From Polynucleobacter sp. UB-Piko-W3 (lineage in GTDB: Bacteria; Pseudomonadota; Gammaproteobacteria; Burkholderiales; Burkholderiaceae): a stretch of 64,000 nt of DNA. Location: contig NZ_JACVPY010000002.1 of the NCBI RefSeq assembly GCF_018881635.1, positions 91,374 to 155,373 of the forward strand, written 5' to 3'. Within the stretch, counting starts at the first letter, position 1. Each line of letters begins with the position of its first letter. The position numbers and the translations under genes are program-made. The notes beneath the pieces were generated by a model. That model searched no databases. It had not been told where the DNA came from and was given only the letters and a program-made list of their open reading frames with translations. This document shows positions 16,999 to 27,087 of this stretch, piece after piece.

Positions 16999-19602
16999 AT
17001 GAGAATAGATAAGTTAACCACTAAATTTCAAGAGGCTTTAAGTGAGGCCCAAAGTATCGCTTTAGCCAAAGATAATCAATATATTGAGCCAGCCCACGTG
17101 TTGCTGGCAATGTTGCGTGATTCTGATGGGGCTGCCAAGAGTTTGTTAACCCGTGCCGGGGTAAATATTTCAGGTCTTGAAAAAGGCGCAGAGAAGATCA
17201 TTGCGAATTTGCCTGAGGTGCAGGGCACTAGTGGTGAAGTGCAAGTGGGCCGTGATTTAAGCAACTGGCTTAACCTTTGCGAAAAAGAAGCTAACAAGCG
17301 CAATGACCAGTTTATTGCTGGCGAGTTGTTTTTGTTAGTGGTGGCCGATGACAAAGGCGAGCTTGGAAAAGTAGCTCGTGAAAATGGATTAAATCGTAAA
17401 TCGTTAGAGGCGGCTATTGATTTAGTACGCGGAGGAGAATCAGTGAATAGTGCAGATGCTGAAGGTCAACGTGAAGCCCTCAAGAAATACACCATCGATT
17501 TAACCGAGCGTGCCCGGATGGGTAAGTTAGATCCTGTGATTGGTCGTGATGATGAGATTCGTCGCACCATTCAGATCTTGCAGCGTCGCGGTAAGAATAA
17601 TCCGGTTCTGATTGGGGAGCCTGGTGTTGGTAAGACTGCAATTGTCGAGGGCTTAGCGCAACGTATTGTTAATGGAGAGGTTCCAGAAACTCTCAAGAAT
17701 AAGCGCGTCCTTGTTTTGGATATGGCTTTGTTATTAGCAGGCGCCAAGTATCGCGGTGAGTTTGAGGAACGCTTGAAAGCTGTACTGAGTGACGTTGCTA
17801 AAGATGAAGGTCAAACCATCATCTTTATTGATGAGATTCATACGATGGTTGGTGCTGGTAAAGGTGATGGCGCAATGGATGCTGGCAATATGCTCAAGCC
17901 TGCATTAGCTCGTGGTGAATTGCATTGTATCGGCGCAACAACTTTAGATGAGTACCGGAAGTACATTGAAAAAGATGCTGCACTAGAGCGTCGTTTCCAA
18001 AAAGTCATGGTTGAAGAACCTAGCGTGGAAGCAACGATTGCGATCTTGCGTGGTTTACAAGAGCGTTATGAGCTTCATCATGGTATTGAGATTACTGATC
18101 CAGCCATTGTGGCTGCTGCAGAGTTGTCGCATCGCTATATTACAGACCGTTTTCTGCCAGATAAGGCTATCGACTTAATTGACGAGGCGGGTTCACGCAT
18201 TCGGATGGAGATCGATTCCAAACCAGAGGTGATGGATAAATTAGAGCGTCGCCTGATTCAACTCAAGATTGAACGTGAAGCAGTCAAGAAAGAAAAAGAT
18301 GAAGCTTCTCAAAAGCGTCTGGGCCTCATTGAGGATGAAATTAAGCGCCTCGGTGCTGAGTACGCTGACTTAGAGGAAATCTGGAAAGCAGAAAAGGGTG
18401 CTGTTTTGGGTGCCGCCCATCTAAAAGAAGAGATCGAAAAAGTTCGCGGTGATATCACTAGGCTGCAACGCGAAGGTAAGTTAGAACAGGTTGCTGAATT
18501 GCAATATGGAAAATTGCCAGAGCTGGAAGCCAAACTTAAGTCTGCCGCTGCCGCTGAAGCTAAAGGCGATAAGAATGGTATTGTGAAGAACAAACTTTTG
18601 CGGACTCAAGTAGGTGCTGAAGAAATTGCTGAAGTGGTGTCTCGCGCTACTGGTATTCCGGTATCGAAGATGATGCAGGGCGAGCGCGATAAGTTACTCA
18701 AGATGGAAGAGCTTTTACATAAGCGTGTGGTTGGTCAGGAAGAAGCGATTCGCGCAGTATCAGATGCGATCCGTCGCTCCCGTGCCGGCTTATCTGAAGA
18801 GAATCGTCCTTATGGATCTTTCTTGTTTTTAGGACCTACTGGTGTTGGTAAGACAGAACTCTGCAAAGCTTTAGCAGGATTCTTATTTGATAGTGAAGAG
18901 CATCTTATTCGCATTGACATGAGTGAATTCATGGAGAAACACAGTGTTGCGCGTTTGATTGGTGCGCCTCCAGGCTATGTGGGCTACGAAGAGGGCGGCT
19001 ATTTGACTGAGCAAGTCCGTCGACATCCTTATAGTGTGATTCTCTTTGACGAGATTGAAAAAGCGCACCCTGATGTCTTTAACGTACTCCTACAAGTATT
19101 GGATGATGGTCGTTTAACGGATGGTCAAGGTCGCACTGTAGACTTTAAGAACACCGTGATTGTGATGACTAGCAATATTGGCTCCCATCTCATTCAGTCG
19201 ATGACTGGCAAGAAGCAGTTAGAGATTAAGGAGGCTGTGTTTGAAGAGCTTAAGAGTCATTTCCGTCCAGAGTTCTTGAACCGCATTGATGAGATTGTGG
19301 TCTTCCATGGCTTGGATAAAGGCAATATTGCTAATATCGCTAAGATCTTGCTCAAAAACTTGTCAGATCGTTTGGCAAAAGTGGATATGCAGCTCGAGGT
19401 CAGTGATGCTGCCTTGAATAAGATTGCTGAGGTTGGCTTTGATCCTATCTATGGAGCAAGACCACTCAAGCGGGCTATTCAACAGTTCATCGAGAACCCC
19501 GTTTCTAAGATGATCTTAGAAGGTAAGTTCGGACCTAGGGATGTAGTGCCTGTGGATGTTGATAAAAAGGGCGACTTTAGCTTCACACGTCAGGTTCACT
19601 AA
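16999..19602 (+). CDS. clpB: ClpB, ATP-dependent disaggregase
   Basis: An 867-residue Hsp100 chaperone. The N-domain (1-145) precedes AAA1 with Walker [14 protein letters not shown] and Walker [13 protein letters not shown], the middle coiled-coil domain (about 405-525) that distinguishes ClpB from ClpA, and AAA2 with [14 protein letters not shown] and [14 protein letters not shown]. Length is standard. It works with DnaK to rescue aggregated proteins. No convincing sigma-32 promoter or CIRCE element was seen in the short upstream region. Confidence 0.96.
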   Translation: MRIDKLTTKFQEALSEAQSIALAKDNQYIEPAHVLLAMLRDSDGAAKSLLTRAGVNISGLEKGAEKIIANLPEVQGTSGEVQVGRDLSNWLNLCEKEANKRNDQFIAGELFLLVVADDKGELGKVARENGLNRKSLEAAIDLVRGGESVNSADAEGQREALKKYTIDLTERARMGKLDPVIGRDDEIRRTIQILQRRGKNNPVLIGEPGVGKTAIVEGLAQRIVNGEVPETLKNKRVLVLDMALLLAGAKYRGEFEERLKAVLSDVAKDEGQTIIFIDEIHTMVGAGKGDGAMDAGNMLKPALARGELHCIGATTLDEYRKYIEKDAALERRFQKVMVEEPSVEATIAILRGLQERYELHHGIEITDPAIVAAAELSHRYITDRFLPDKAIDLIDEAGSRIRMEIDSKPEVMDKLERRLIQLKIEREAVKKEKDEASQKRLGLIEDEIKRLGAEYADLEEIWKAEKGAVLGAAHLKEEIEKVRGDITRLQREGKLEQVAELQYGKLPELEAKLKSAAAAEAKGDKNGIVKNKLLRTQVGAEEIAEVVSRATGIPVSKMMQGERDKLLKMEELLHKRVVGQEEAIRAVSDAIRRSRAGLSEENRPYGSFLFLGPTGVGKTELCKALAGFLFDSEEHLIRIDMSEFMEKHSVARLIGAPPGYVGYEEGGYLTEQVRRHPYSVILFDEIEKAHPDVFNVLLQVLDDGRLTDGQGRTVDFKNTVIVMTSNIGSHLIQSMTGKKQLEIKEAVFEELKSHFRPEFLNRIDEIVVFHGLDKGNIANIAKILLKNLSDRLAKVDMQLEVSDAALNKIAEVGFDPIYGARPLKRAIQQFIENPVSKMILEGKFGPRDVVPVDVDKKGDFSFTRQVH

Positions 19603-19643
19603 GTATTTCAGCAGAAATCCTCCTACGCCAGTAAACTCGGTAC

Positions 19644-20882
19644 ATGACTGTTGCCCTAACCAGTAGGCGCGCCAGTGATGTCCGGGTTATTGGTCTGATC
19701 AGCCTGGCGCACGGCAGCTCCCACTTCTTTCATTTGATTCTTCCGCCGATGTTTCCATGGCTGAAGGATGCCTTTGCTTTAAGTTATGCAGAGCTTGGTT
19801 TGCTCATGTCAGTCTTCTTTGTAGTTTCATGTATCGCGCAGGCTGCCTCTGGATTCTTGGTGGACCGAATTGGAGCAAGACCAGTTTTGTTTGGTGGCAT
19901 AGGCTTATTTGTGCTTGCAGCCCTTGTGTATTCCCAAAGTAATGGCTATGCAATGTTATTAGCGGGAGCGGTTATTGCTGGTTGCGGTAATGGTATCTTC
20001 CATCCGGTTGATTACACACTCATCAATCACAAGGTATCGCCACCTAATCTCCCATATGCATATTCAATGCATGGTGTGGCAGGTTACTTAGGTTGGGCAG
20101 CAGCACCAGCTTTCATGGTTGCAGTTGCTCAATTTTCAGACTGGCGTATTGCCTTCTTAGCCGCTGCTTTTTTAGAGGTCTCTATCTTAGTGATACTTTG
20201 GCTAAATAAAAATTACCTCCTGGACAACGTTCAGGAGCGACATGAGAACACCCATGCAAGCAACCATGCATCTAATCCTGGGTTTACTCAAGAGAGTCCA
20301 TTTGCGTTTCTAAAATTAACTGCCGTATGGTTATGTTGGATTTTCTTTTTCTTCAGCATGGCATCTACATCGAGCTTGCAATCATTTGCGCCAAGCGCAT
20401 TATTTAATATTTATGAAGTGCCTTTGGATGTCGGAAGTTATTACATCACCTTATTAGCCTTAGGCAGTGCGGCAGGTGTTTTATTTGGCGGCTATCTTGC
20501 TGCAAAACTACAGGCGCCAGAGCTTATTGTGACTTCTTGCTTGTCTGTAACGATAGTAATGAGCTTATTACTGGGTATGGGGTTCATTCCAGTTGGCCTT
20601 ATTCCCTTTTTATTCATTGGCTTAGGATTTGGTTATGGGCTTGTTGCTCCTTCCCGAGATCTTTTGGTCAAGACAGTAACTCCTAAAGGTGTAGCAGGGC
20701 GCGTATATGGAATTGTGTATTCAGGGATTGATTTGGGTGCCGCAGTTGGCCCTTTTATTTTCGGCCTCTTTATGGATGCGGGCTTGCCAAAGGCTCTCTT
20801 CTTAGGCATTGTGCTATTCCAATTAATGATTATTCCAACCGTATTTAAGGTTTCCACTGGCGTCAAAAAGGCCAGTATTTGA
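19644..20882 (+). CDS. Major facilitator superfamily transporter
   Basis: A 412-residue membrane protein with about twelve hydrophobic segments in two halves, a hydrophilic loop around residues 190-220 (DNVQERHENTHASNHASN), and the MFS loop signature GFLVDRIGARPVLFGG after helix 2. It resembles the fosmidomycin-resistance/YnfM-like branch (AHGSSHFFHLILPPMFPWLK at the N-terminus). Substrate unknown. It is 41 bp after clpB and 55 bp before a VOC gene; co-regulation is not shown. Confidence 0.85.
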   Translation: MTVALTSRRASDVRVIGLISLAHGSSHFFHLILPPMFPWLKDAFALSYAELGLLMSVFFVVSCIAQAASGFLVDRIGARPVLFGGIGLFVLAALVYSQSNGYAMLLAGAVIAGCGNGIFHPVDYTLINHKVSPPNLPYAYSMHGVAGYLGWAAAPAFMVAVAQFSDWRIAFLAAAFLEVSILVILWLNKNYLLDNVQERHENTHASNHASNPGFTQESPFAFLKLTAVWLCWIFFFFSMASTSSLQSFAPSALFNIYEVPLDVGSYYITLLALGSAAGVLFGGYLAAKLQAPELIVTSCLSVTIVMSLLLGMGFIPVGLIPFLFIGLGFGYGLVAPSRDLLVKTVTPKGVAGRVYGIVYSGIDLGAAVGPFIFGLFMDAGLPKALFLGIVLFQLMIIPTVFKVSTGVKKASI

Positions 20883-20937
20883 TTCGTAATCGATTGCGTC
20901 AAGTAAACTTTAAAAATTAAAATAATGGAGACATTAA

Positions 20938-21336
20938 ATGAAGCAGTTAATTGATCGAATTGATCATATTGTTTTAACGGTGACTGATATTGAGGTGACT
21001 ACTCAGTATTACGAAAAAGTATTTGGCTTTGAAAGAGAATTTTTCAAGGGGCCTGAGGGGCAGCCACGCTATGCATTGCGTTTTGGCCATCTCAAGATTA
21101 ATTTACAAGACCGAGATACAGAGACTCCCACAAAAGCAAGGGTACCAACTATTGGATCTGGCGATTTCTGTTTGATTGCCTCGGTTCCTTTGGATGAATT
21201 TATTGAGCACCTTAATAAGAATGAAATCCCAATCGATGTAGGCCCTGTCCCGCGTCGTGGTGCGCTTGGTCCGATACGCTCGGTATATTTGCGTGATCCA
21301 GATGGAAACTTAGTTGAAGTAGCTGAATACTTCTAA
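20938..21336 (+). CDS. VOC-family (glyoxalase/dioxygenase-fold) protein
   Basis: A 132-residue protein with two vicinal-oxygen-chelate repeats: IDHIVLTVTDIEVTTQYYEKVFGFE (metal His at 10) and FGHLKINLQD, ending in YLRDPDGNLVEVAEYF (metal Glu near the C-terminus). GGAG lies 6 nt before the ATG. Close relatives are often labelled virulence or glyoxalase-like protein; the reaction is not known. It is likely co-transcribed with, or just after, the MFS gene. Confidence 0.85.
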   Translation: MKQLIDRIDHIVLTVTDIEVTTQYYEKVFGFEREFFKGPEGQPRYALRFGHLKINLQDRDTETPTKARVPTIGSGDFCLIASVPLDEFIEHLNKNEIPIDVGPVPRRGALGPIRSVYLRDPDGNLVEVAEYF

Positions 21337-21644
21337 ACCCATTTCTTTGTTGTTCTAAAAATGAAGCGTAATTGCGCTTAGTGATGTATTTCATAATGCG
21401 AAATATCATTACACTGCGTAAAATGTGGTCCGATCAGTTGTAATCAATTGCATCTTGGTAAGTGAGTCACCATTCCGCATTATAAAAATAGTCATTTAAG
21501 TGATTGTTTTTAAATAACTAAATATTTTTATAAAACCCTGCAATATCCCTTGCTTACTTTGTTGAACTGTCTAAACTCTTATATAAGACATAAGAGTCAA
21601 ATGTCTCTATATTGGAATTACTTGTTTAACTTAGGGAGAAAAAC
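21337..21644. other. 308-bp intergenic region upstream of aceA
   Basis: There is no coding frame worth calling. The region holds several symmetric elements: AAGCG-N6-CGCTT at 21364-21379, TATTTC-N7-GAAATA at 21387-21405 flanked by TGAT/ATCA-like arms, an 11-bp inverted repeat TTATAAAAATA at 21480-21490 and 21523-21533, and a 12-bp palindrome TCTTATATAAGA at 21577-21588 over a probable -10 box. This density suggests regulated aceA transcription, but AT-rich repeats are easily fortuitous. Confidence 0.45.
21559..21587 (+). promoter_or_regulatory. Probable sigma-70 promoter of aceA
   Basis: TTGTTG (21559-21564) and TATAAG (21582-21587) are separated by 17 nt, about 60 nt before the aceA start, which has GGGAG as ribosome-binding site. 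A 12-bp palindrome overlaps the -10 box. Confidence 0.45.
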
Positions 21645-22943
21645 ATGGCAGATCGCAAAGCAGAAATCGCAGCACTCCAAAAAGATTGGGACACCAATCC
21701 ACGTTGGAAAGGTATTACCCGCGGCTACACGGCAGAAGATGTTGTCCGTCTGCGCGGATCACTCAAGATTGAACACACCTTGGCAAAGCATGGTGCCGAG
21801 CGTTTATGGCAATTAGTCAATAACGAAGCTTACGTGAATTGCTTAGGTGCCTTGACTGGTGGTCAAGCAATGCAACAAGTGAAAGCGGGTATTCAAGCAA
21901 TCTACCTATCTGGTTGGCAGGTTGCTGCCGATGGCAATTCTTACGCTGCTATGTACCCAGACCAATCTTTATATCCAGTAGATTCCGTTCCAAAGATGGT
22001 TGAACGTATTAATAATTCTTTCCAGCGCGCTGATGAAATTCAAACAGCTAAAGGAATTAGTAAGGGTGACGCAGGTTATATCGAGTACTTTGCGCCTATC
22101 GTAGCTGACGCTGAGGCAGGTTTCGGTGGAGTATTGAATGCATTTGAATTAAGTAAGGCATTGATCAAGCAGGGCGCGGCCGGAGTTCACTTCGAAGATC
22201 AATTGTCTTCAGTAAAAAAGTGTGGCCACTTAGGTGGCAAGGTATTGTTGCCAACCGCCGAGTCTGTTCAGAAGCTGATCTCTGCTCGTTTGGCTGCTGA
22301 CGTTATGGGTGTTTCAACCATTATCTTGGCGCGTACTGATGCTGAAGCTGCTGACTTATTAACGTCTGACTATGATGAAAACGACAAGCCATTCTTGACT
22401 GGCGGGCGGACTCCAGAGGGCTTCTATAAAACACGCAAGGGCTTGGATCAAGCAATCTCGCGTGGTTTGGCATACGCCGCTTACGCTGATATGGTGTGGT
22501 GTGAGACAGGTACACCTGACCTTGATTTTGCTCGGAAATTTGCTGAAGCCATTCGTGCGAAATTCCCAGGCAAGATGTTGGCATATAACTGCTCACCATC
22601 TTTCAATTGGAAGAAAAATTTGGATGATGCAACGATTGCAAAGTTTCAACGTGAGCTAGGTGCTATGGGTTACAAATATCAATTTATCACCCTCGCTGGT
22701 ATTCACTCGATGTGGTACAACATGTTTGACTTGGCACAAGACTATATGCAGCGCGGTATGACTGCCTATATCGAGAAAGTACAAGAGCCAGAATTTGCTG
22801 CTCGTGATCGTGGTTACACTTTCGTTTCGCATCAGCAAGAAGTTGGTACTGGTTACTTTGATGATGTCACTACCGTCATTCAGGGTGGCAAGTCTTCCGT
22901 AACCGCATTGACTGGCTCTACTGAGGAAGAGCAATTCCACTAA
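21645..22943 (+). CDS. aceA: Isocitrate lyase
   Basis: A 432-residue isocitrate lyase that cleaves isocitrate to glyoxylate and succinate, the first glyoxylate-shunt step. The catalytic motif [28 protein letters not shown] and [16 protein letters not shown] are all present, along with [10 protein letters not shown] and [13 protein letters not shown]. Malate synthase is not in the window. The gene is monocistronic, with its own upstream region and a terminator. Confidence 0.96.
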   Translation: MADRKAEIAALQKDWDTNPRWKGITRGYTAEDVVRLRGSLKIEHTLAKHGAERLWQLVNNEAYVNCLGALTGGQAMQQVKAGIQAIYLSGWQVAADGNSYAAMYPDQSLYPVDSVPKMVERINNSFQRADEIQTAKGISKGDAGYIEYFAPIVADAEAGFGGVLNAFELSKALIKQGAAGVHFEDQLSSVKKCGHLGGKVLLPTAESVQKLISARLAADVMGVSTIILARTDAEAADLLTSDYDENDKPFLTGGRTPEGFYKTRKGLDQAISRGLAYAAYADMVWCETGTPDLDFARKFAEAIRAKFPGKMLAYNCSPSFNWKKNLDDATIAKFQRELGAMGYKYQFITLAGIHSMWYNMFDLAQDYMQRGMTAYIEKVQEPEFAARDRGYTFVSHQQEVGTGYFDDVTTVIQGGKSSVTALTGSTEEEQFH

Positions 22944-22996
22944 CCCCTACTAGATCCCTAAGTAGTTCGTAGTAGCAGTAGCACTCATTACTGCCG

Positions 22997-23040
22997 CGGC
23001 ATCTAAATTACCCCACAAGGGTGACTTAGATGCCGTTTTC
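22997..23040 (+). terminator. Rho-independent terminator after aceA
   Basis: CGGCATCTAA (22997-23006) pairs with TTAGATGCCG (23026-23035), with further TACCC/GGGTG pairing inside, followed by TTTTC. It lies between aceA and the HIT gene. Confidence 0.8.
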
Positions 23041-23055
23041 GTATACATTCTTGCC

Positions 23056-23496
23056 ATGACCAATTGCGTACTGTGTAAAGACGAACTCAAGCCAGAAGAG
23101 AGTGAGCTCATCTGGCGAGGTGATGACTGTCGTGTGATTCTCGTCAATGATCCTGACCTACCCGGTTTTTGTAGAGTGATATGGAATCGTCATGTCGCTG
23201 AAATGACTGATTTGACCTATGGTGAGCGCGAGCATCTGATGGCGCTCTTATTTGTTGTGGAAGAGGCAGTACGCCACATCATGCGTCCCCATAAGGTCAA
23301 CATTGCTGCCTTAGGCAATATGGTTCCCCATATTCATTGGCATGTCATACCCAGATATAAAGACGATGCTTTTTTCCCAGGATCTGCATGGTCAGTGCGG
23401 ACGCAAGAGGCGACGAAATCTTCTCTGGAGGCTAGAGGTGCTCTTGCTAAGCGGTTGCCTGCCGCAATTCGCTCTGCAATTTCTCAAATGCATTAA
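23056..23496 (+). CDS. HIT-family nucleotide hydrolase/transferase
   Basis: A 146-residue histidine-triad protein with the active-site motif HIHWHVIPR (His-X-His-X-His) near residue 95, preceded by NMVPHIHW, and with an N-terminal zinc-ribbon-like CVLCKDE. HIT proteins hydrolyse AMP or related groups from nucleotidyl substrates. It is free-standing between aceA and the CoA-transferase genes. The exact substrate is unknown. Confidence 0.9.
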   Translation: MTNCVLCKDELKPEESELIWRGDDCRVILVNDPDLPGFCRVIWNRHVAEMTDLTYGEREHLMALLFVVEEAVRHIMRPHKVNIAALGNMVPHIHWHVIPRYKDDAFFPGSAWSVRTQEATKSSLEARGALAKRLPAAIRSAISQMH

Positions 23497-23559
23497 ATTA
23501 CTACTAAATCAGTAAAAAGCTGAAAGTAGCACTCACAATAAAAAAGATGGAGATGGGTA

Positions 23560-24231
23560 GTGATAGACAAAATCATTCCTAGCGTGGCGCAGGCTATGCG
23601 GGATATTAGTGATGGCTCAACCATTTTGGTTTCTGGTTTTGGTGGCGCGGGTCTACCGATTTACTTATTAGACGCGTTAGCAGAGCAGGGCGCCAAGAAC
23701 CTCACTATTGTGAGCAACAATGCTGGCAATTCTGGTGTTGGTATTGCAAAGCTCATTGGCGCTGGTCAAGTCAAGAAAATGGTTTGCTCTTTTCCGAGGC
23801 AGCCTGAGTCTGGTGCTTTTGATGAGCTCTACCGAGCTGGCAAGATTGAATTAGAGTTGGTCCCACAGGGCACTCTAGCAGAGCGTATTCGAGCTGGCGG
23901 CGCAGGTATTGGTGGCTTTTATACGCCGACGGGTTTTGGTACAGAATTAGCCAATGGTAAAGATACTCGCGTCATTAATGGAGTAAATCATATTTTAGAA
24001 ACTGCGATCAAAGCAGATTACGCATTGATCAAAGCTGATAAGGGTGATCGTTGGGGTAATCTAACTTACCATCGCACCGGGCGGAACTTTGGGCCCATTA
24101 TGGCCACGGCCGCTCGCTGTACTATTGCTCAAGTCAATCAGATTGTAGACTTGGGCGCACTGGATCCAGAAAATATTGTGACCCCTGGAATTTTCGTAAA
24201 ACGCATTGTGCGGGTTGGAGATAAATCATGA
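23560..24231 (+). CDS. 3-oxoacid/3-oxoadipate CoA-transferase subunit A
   Basis: A 223-residue family I CoA-transferase alpha subunit. It has SGFGGAGLPIYLLDAL, SNNAGNSGVGIAKLI, VCSFPRQPESGAFDELYRAGKIELELVPQGTLAERIRAGG and DRWGNLTYHRTGRNFGPIMA, which resemble PcaI of Pseudomonas more than acetoacetate transferases. The start is GTG at 23560. It overlaps subunit B by 4 nt. The other ring-cleavage pathway genes are absent here, so the acyl substrate is open. Confidence 0.88.
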   Translation: MIDKIIPSVAQAMRDISDGSTILVSGFGGAGLPIYLLDALAEQGAKNLTIVSNNAGNSGVGIAKLIGAGQVKKMVCSFPRQPESGAFDELYRAGKIELELVPQGTLAERIRAGGAGIGGFYTPTGFGTELANGKDTRVINGVNHILETAIKADYALIKADKGDRWGNLTYHRTGRNFGPIMATAARCTIAQVNQIVDLGALDPENIVTPGIFVKRIVRVGDKS

Positions 24232-24890
24232 TTGATCTCTCTAAGTTACAAAAGCGCACGACAGCTGACATTGCTAAGCGTATTGTGCAAGATATACCTG
24301 ATGGTGCTCATGTGAACTTAGGTATCGGTCAACCAATGACTATTTCTAACTTCCTTCCTTCGGATAAAGAAATTCTCCTGCACTCTGAAAATGGTTTGTT
24401 GGGCATGGGCCCATTAGCGAAAGAGCATGAGATTGACCAAGAGTTGGTTAATGCTGGTAAACAGCCAGTCACGATGCTTCCTGGAGCTTCACTATGTCAT
24501 CATGCGGATTCTTTCGTCATGATTCGTGGTGGACATATCGATATTTGCGTATTGGGTGCCTTTCAGGTTTCTATCAAGGGCGATATCGCCAACTGGCGCA
24601 CTGGTGACCCTAAGGCCATTCCTGCAGTGGGCGGTGCCATGGATCTTGCTTTAGGTGCTCAGAAGTTATTTGTCATGATGGAACATCTCACGAAGTCTGG
24701 AGAATCTAAATTAGTTCAAGAATGTACTTACCCCTTAACCGCTCTAGCAGCAGTAGATTGTATTTATACCGACTTAGCAACCATTGCAGTAACGACTGAA
24801 GGTTTAGTGGCAATTGATTGGGTAGATGGACTGAGCTTTGAAGACTTACAAGAACTCAGCAAAGTGCCAATGCATAGGCTTAGGAAATAA
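24228..24890 (+). CDS. 3-oxoacid/3-oxoadipate CoA-transferase subunit B
   Basis: A 220-residue beta subunit with VNLGIGQPMTISNFLP, the catalytic glutamate in LHSENGLLGMGP, and HHADSFVMIRGGHIDICVLGAFQV and PAVGGAMDLALGAQ, matching PcaJ/ScoB proteins. It forms the transferase with the preceding subunit. Its stop is directly followed by the GTG start of a Bug receptor, so a transported acid may be the substrate that is activated. Confidence 0.88.
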   Translation: MIDLSKLQKRTTADIAKRIVQDIPDGAHVNLGIGQPMTISNFLPSDKEILLHSENGLLGMGPLAKEHEIDQELVNAGKQPVTMLPGASLCHHADSFVMIRGGHIDICVLGAFQVSIKGDIANWRTGDPKAIPAVGGAMDLALGAQKLFVMMEHLTKSGESKLVQECTYPLTALAAVDCIYTDLATIAVTTEGLVAIDWVDGLSFEDLQELSKVPMHRLRK

Positions 24891-24891
24891 T

Positions 24892-25878
24892 GTGTACTCC
24901 AAACTGAAACTTAACCATTTTTTCTTAGGCCTAATATTTTTGATTGGCTTGGGTTCTGCCCATGCTGCTGATATTGCACCTGCATATCCCAATAAACCCA
25001 TTCAATTGATTGTTGGGTTTTCTCCTGGCGGTTCAGCAGATACAGTAGGGCGTGCTTTAGCAGAGGGCTTATCCACTCGACTTGGGCAGCCTGTCATTGT
25101 CCTTAATAAAGCAGGAGCTAATGGCAATATTGCTGCAGAACTTGTAGCTCGCTCAGCGCCGGATGGATATACCTTGTATTTCCCGTCGATTGGCCATGCT
25201 GTGAATGCATCGCTGTATAAAAATCTTCCATACGATCCAATTAAAGATTTCACTGCTATTGGTAGCGTATTTTCAGCGCCAAATATGTTGGTAGTTCCTG
25301 TGAACTCACCCTATAAGTCTGTGGCTGAGGTTATCGCTGCAGCAAAAAGTAACCCTGGAAGGCTCACTTTTGCTTCTAGCGGTAGTGGAACATCAGTTCA
25401 TCTATCGGCAGTATTGTTTGAAAAAATGGCGAAGATTGACATGATCCATGTGCCATACAAGGGCACCGGTAGCGCCATGCCTGATGTGATCTCGGGTCAA
25501 GTTGATATGAGCTTTCCGAACCTACCAAGCGCCGTGCCGCAAGTAAAAGCTGGCAATTTGAGGGGTTTAGGTATAACGAGCGCGAAGCGTTCGGCTGCAG
25601 CGCCCGATGTTCCCACTATCGCAGAGTCTGGCTTGCCTGGTTACGACATGGCAACCTGGTATGGATTAGTAGCGCCAGCAAATTTACCGATAGGTATACG
25701 TAATCGCTTGAATAAAGAGCTGCAAAGTATTTTGGCCGATCCTAAATTTAAGGATAAGCTGATTGCACAAGGTGCCGACCCAATGCCAGGAAGCCCTGAA
25801 CAATTTTCTACATTCATTAAAAGTGAAATGGAAAAGTGGCGTAAGCTGATTGCGCAGTCACAAATTACAGTTGATTAG
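24892..25878 (+). CDS. Bug/TctC-family periplasmic solute-binding protein (4 of 5)
   Basis: A 328-residue receptor. The GTG at 24892 is the best start: AGGA precedes it by 6 nt, and it yields a clean signal peptide ending GLGSAHAAD. Mature-protein blocks are YPNKPIQLIVGFSPGGSADTVGRAL, NKAGANGNIAAELVARSAPDGYTLY and IHVPYKGTGSAMPDVISGQ. Being inside a CoA-transferase/thiolase-like operon, it probably delivers that pathway's carboxylic acid substrate, with membrane subunits supplied from elsewhere in the genome. Confidence 0.88.
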   Translation: MYSKLKLNHFFLGLIFLIGLGSAHAADIAPAYPNKPIQLIVGFSPGGSADTVGRALAEGLSTRLGQPVIVLNKAGANGNIAAELVARSAPDGYTLYFPSIGHAVNASLYKNLPYDPIKDFTAIGSVFSAPNMLVVPVNSPYKSVAEVIAAAKSNPGRLTFASSGSGTSVHLSAVLFEKMAKIDMIHVPYKGTGSAMPDVISGQVDMSFPNLPSAVPQVKAGNLRGLGITSAKRSAAAPDVPTIAESGLPGYDMATWYGLVAPANLPIGIRNRLNKELQSILADPKFKDKLIAQGADPMPGSPEQFSTFIKSEMEKWRKLIAQSQITVD

Positions 25879-25917
25879 ATTAGTTGCTGAATCAAAGAAT
25901 TTACTAAAGGAACATTC

Positions 25918-27087
25918 ATGTCGTTTTCATCTAATGCCTGTATCGCTGGAATATATGAGCATCCATTACGTGTAGCTCCAGATCACACAGTTGCGCAGTT
26001 GCATGCTGAAGTAGCACGAGGTGCTTTGTTGGATGCTGGACTTACTTTAGATGATGTAGATGGGTATTTTTGTGCAGGTGATGCGCCAGGTATGGGTCCG
26101 GTATCAATGGCAGACTATTTGGGTCTCAAGAAATTAAAATACTTGGACTCCACTGATACCGGCGGCTCTTCCTACCTAACCCATGTTAATCATGCGGCAC
26201 GTGCTATTGCAGCGGGGCAATGTAAGGTTGCCCTCATCACCTTAGCAGGGCGTCCAAAGTCTGAGGGCTCTAGTGGTACACAGGTTCGGAGCCAGTGGGC
26301 TAGCGCTCCCGACTTTGCATTTGAAAAGCCATACTCACCAGCACCTTTAAATACGTATGCGATGTGCGCTATGCGCCACATGTATGAGTTTGGTACCACT
26401 AGCGAACAGCTTGCTTGGATTAAGGTAGCCGCCTCACATCATGCGCAACACAATCCGAATGCCGCCTTAAAGGATGTCTTAACTGTTGAAGATGTCTTGA
26501 ATTCTCCAATGATCGCTGATCCATTACACCGGGCAGATTGTTGCGTGGTAACGGATAGCGGCGGGGCATTGGTAGTGGTGCATCCTGATATTGCCAAGAC
26601 TTTAAAAAAGCCCGTCATTACGATGATGGGCGCAGGCGAAACTACCAAGGGTCAGATGGGCGGCAAAGTTGACCTTACCTATTCTGGTTTAGCTTGGGCT
26701 GCTCCTCTTGCATTTAAGGAAGCCAAGTTAACACCTGAGCAAATTTGTTATGCCTCTATTTATGACAGCTTCACTATTACAGTACTCATCCAGCTAGAGG
26801 ATCTCGGATTCTGTAAAAAGGGTGAGGGCGGCAAGTTTGTTGAAGGCGGCCAATTAATTTCTGGCAAAGGCAAGCTTGCCTTTAATACCGATGGTGGAGG
26901 TTTATGTAATAACCATCCAGCCAATCGTGGGGGCATGACCAAAGTGATTGAGGCAGTAAGACAGTTGCGCGGAGAAGCCCACCCAGCAGTTCAGGTTCCT
27001 AATCTAGAGTTTGCGCTAGCCTCTGGTATTGGTGGGGCCCTCGGCACACGTCACGGCGCAGCAGTATTAATTTTAGGGAGACTGTGA
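25918..27087 (+). CDS. Thiolase-superfamily (SCP2-type) protein lacking the nucleophilic cysteine
   Basis: A 389-residue protein of the SCP2/lipid-transfer thiolase group: HTVAQLHAEVARGALLDAGLTLDDVDG, ADCCVVTDSGGALVV and the C-terminal CNNHPANRGGMTKVIEA with the conserved HP motif. Where thiolases have the reactive Cys, this one reads DTGGSSYLT (Gly-Gly-Ser-Ser at 82-85). It overlaps the DUF35 gene by 4 nt; the thiolase-DUF35 pairing is known in archaeal thiolase complexes and in steroid side-chain aldolases such as Ltp2. A retro-aldol or other C-C bond reaction is therefore as likely as classic thiolysis. Confidence 0.8.
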   Translation: MSFSSNACIAGIYEHPLRVAPDHTVAQLHAEVARGALLDAGLTLDDVDGYFCAGDAPGMGPVSMADYLGLKKLKYLDSTDTGGSSYLTHVNHAARAIAAGQCKVALITLAGRPKSEGSSGTQVRSQWASAPDFAFEKPYSPAPLNTYAMCAMRHMYEFGTTSEQLAWIKVAASHHAQHNPNAALKDVLTVEDVLNSPMIADPLHRADCCVVTDSGGALVVVHPDIAKTLKKPVITMMGAGETTKGQMGGKVDLTYSGLAWAAPLAFKEAKLTPEQICYASIYDSFTITVLIQLEDLGFCKKGEGGKFVEGGQLISGKGKLAFNTDGGGLCNNHPANRGGMTKVIEAVRQLRGEAHPAVQVPNLEFALASGIGGALGTRHGAAVLILGRL

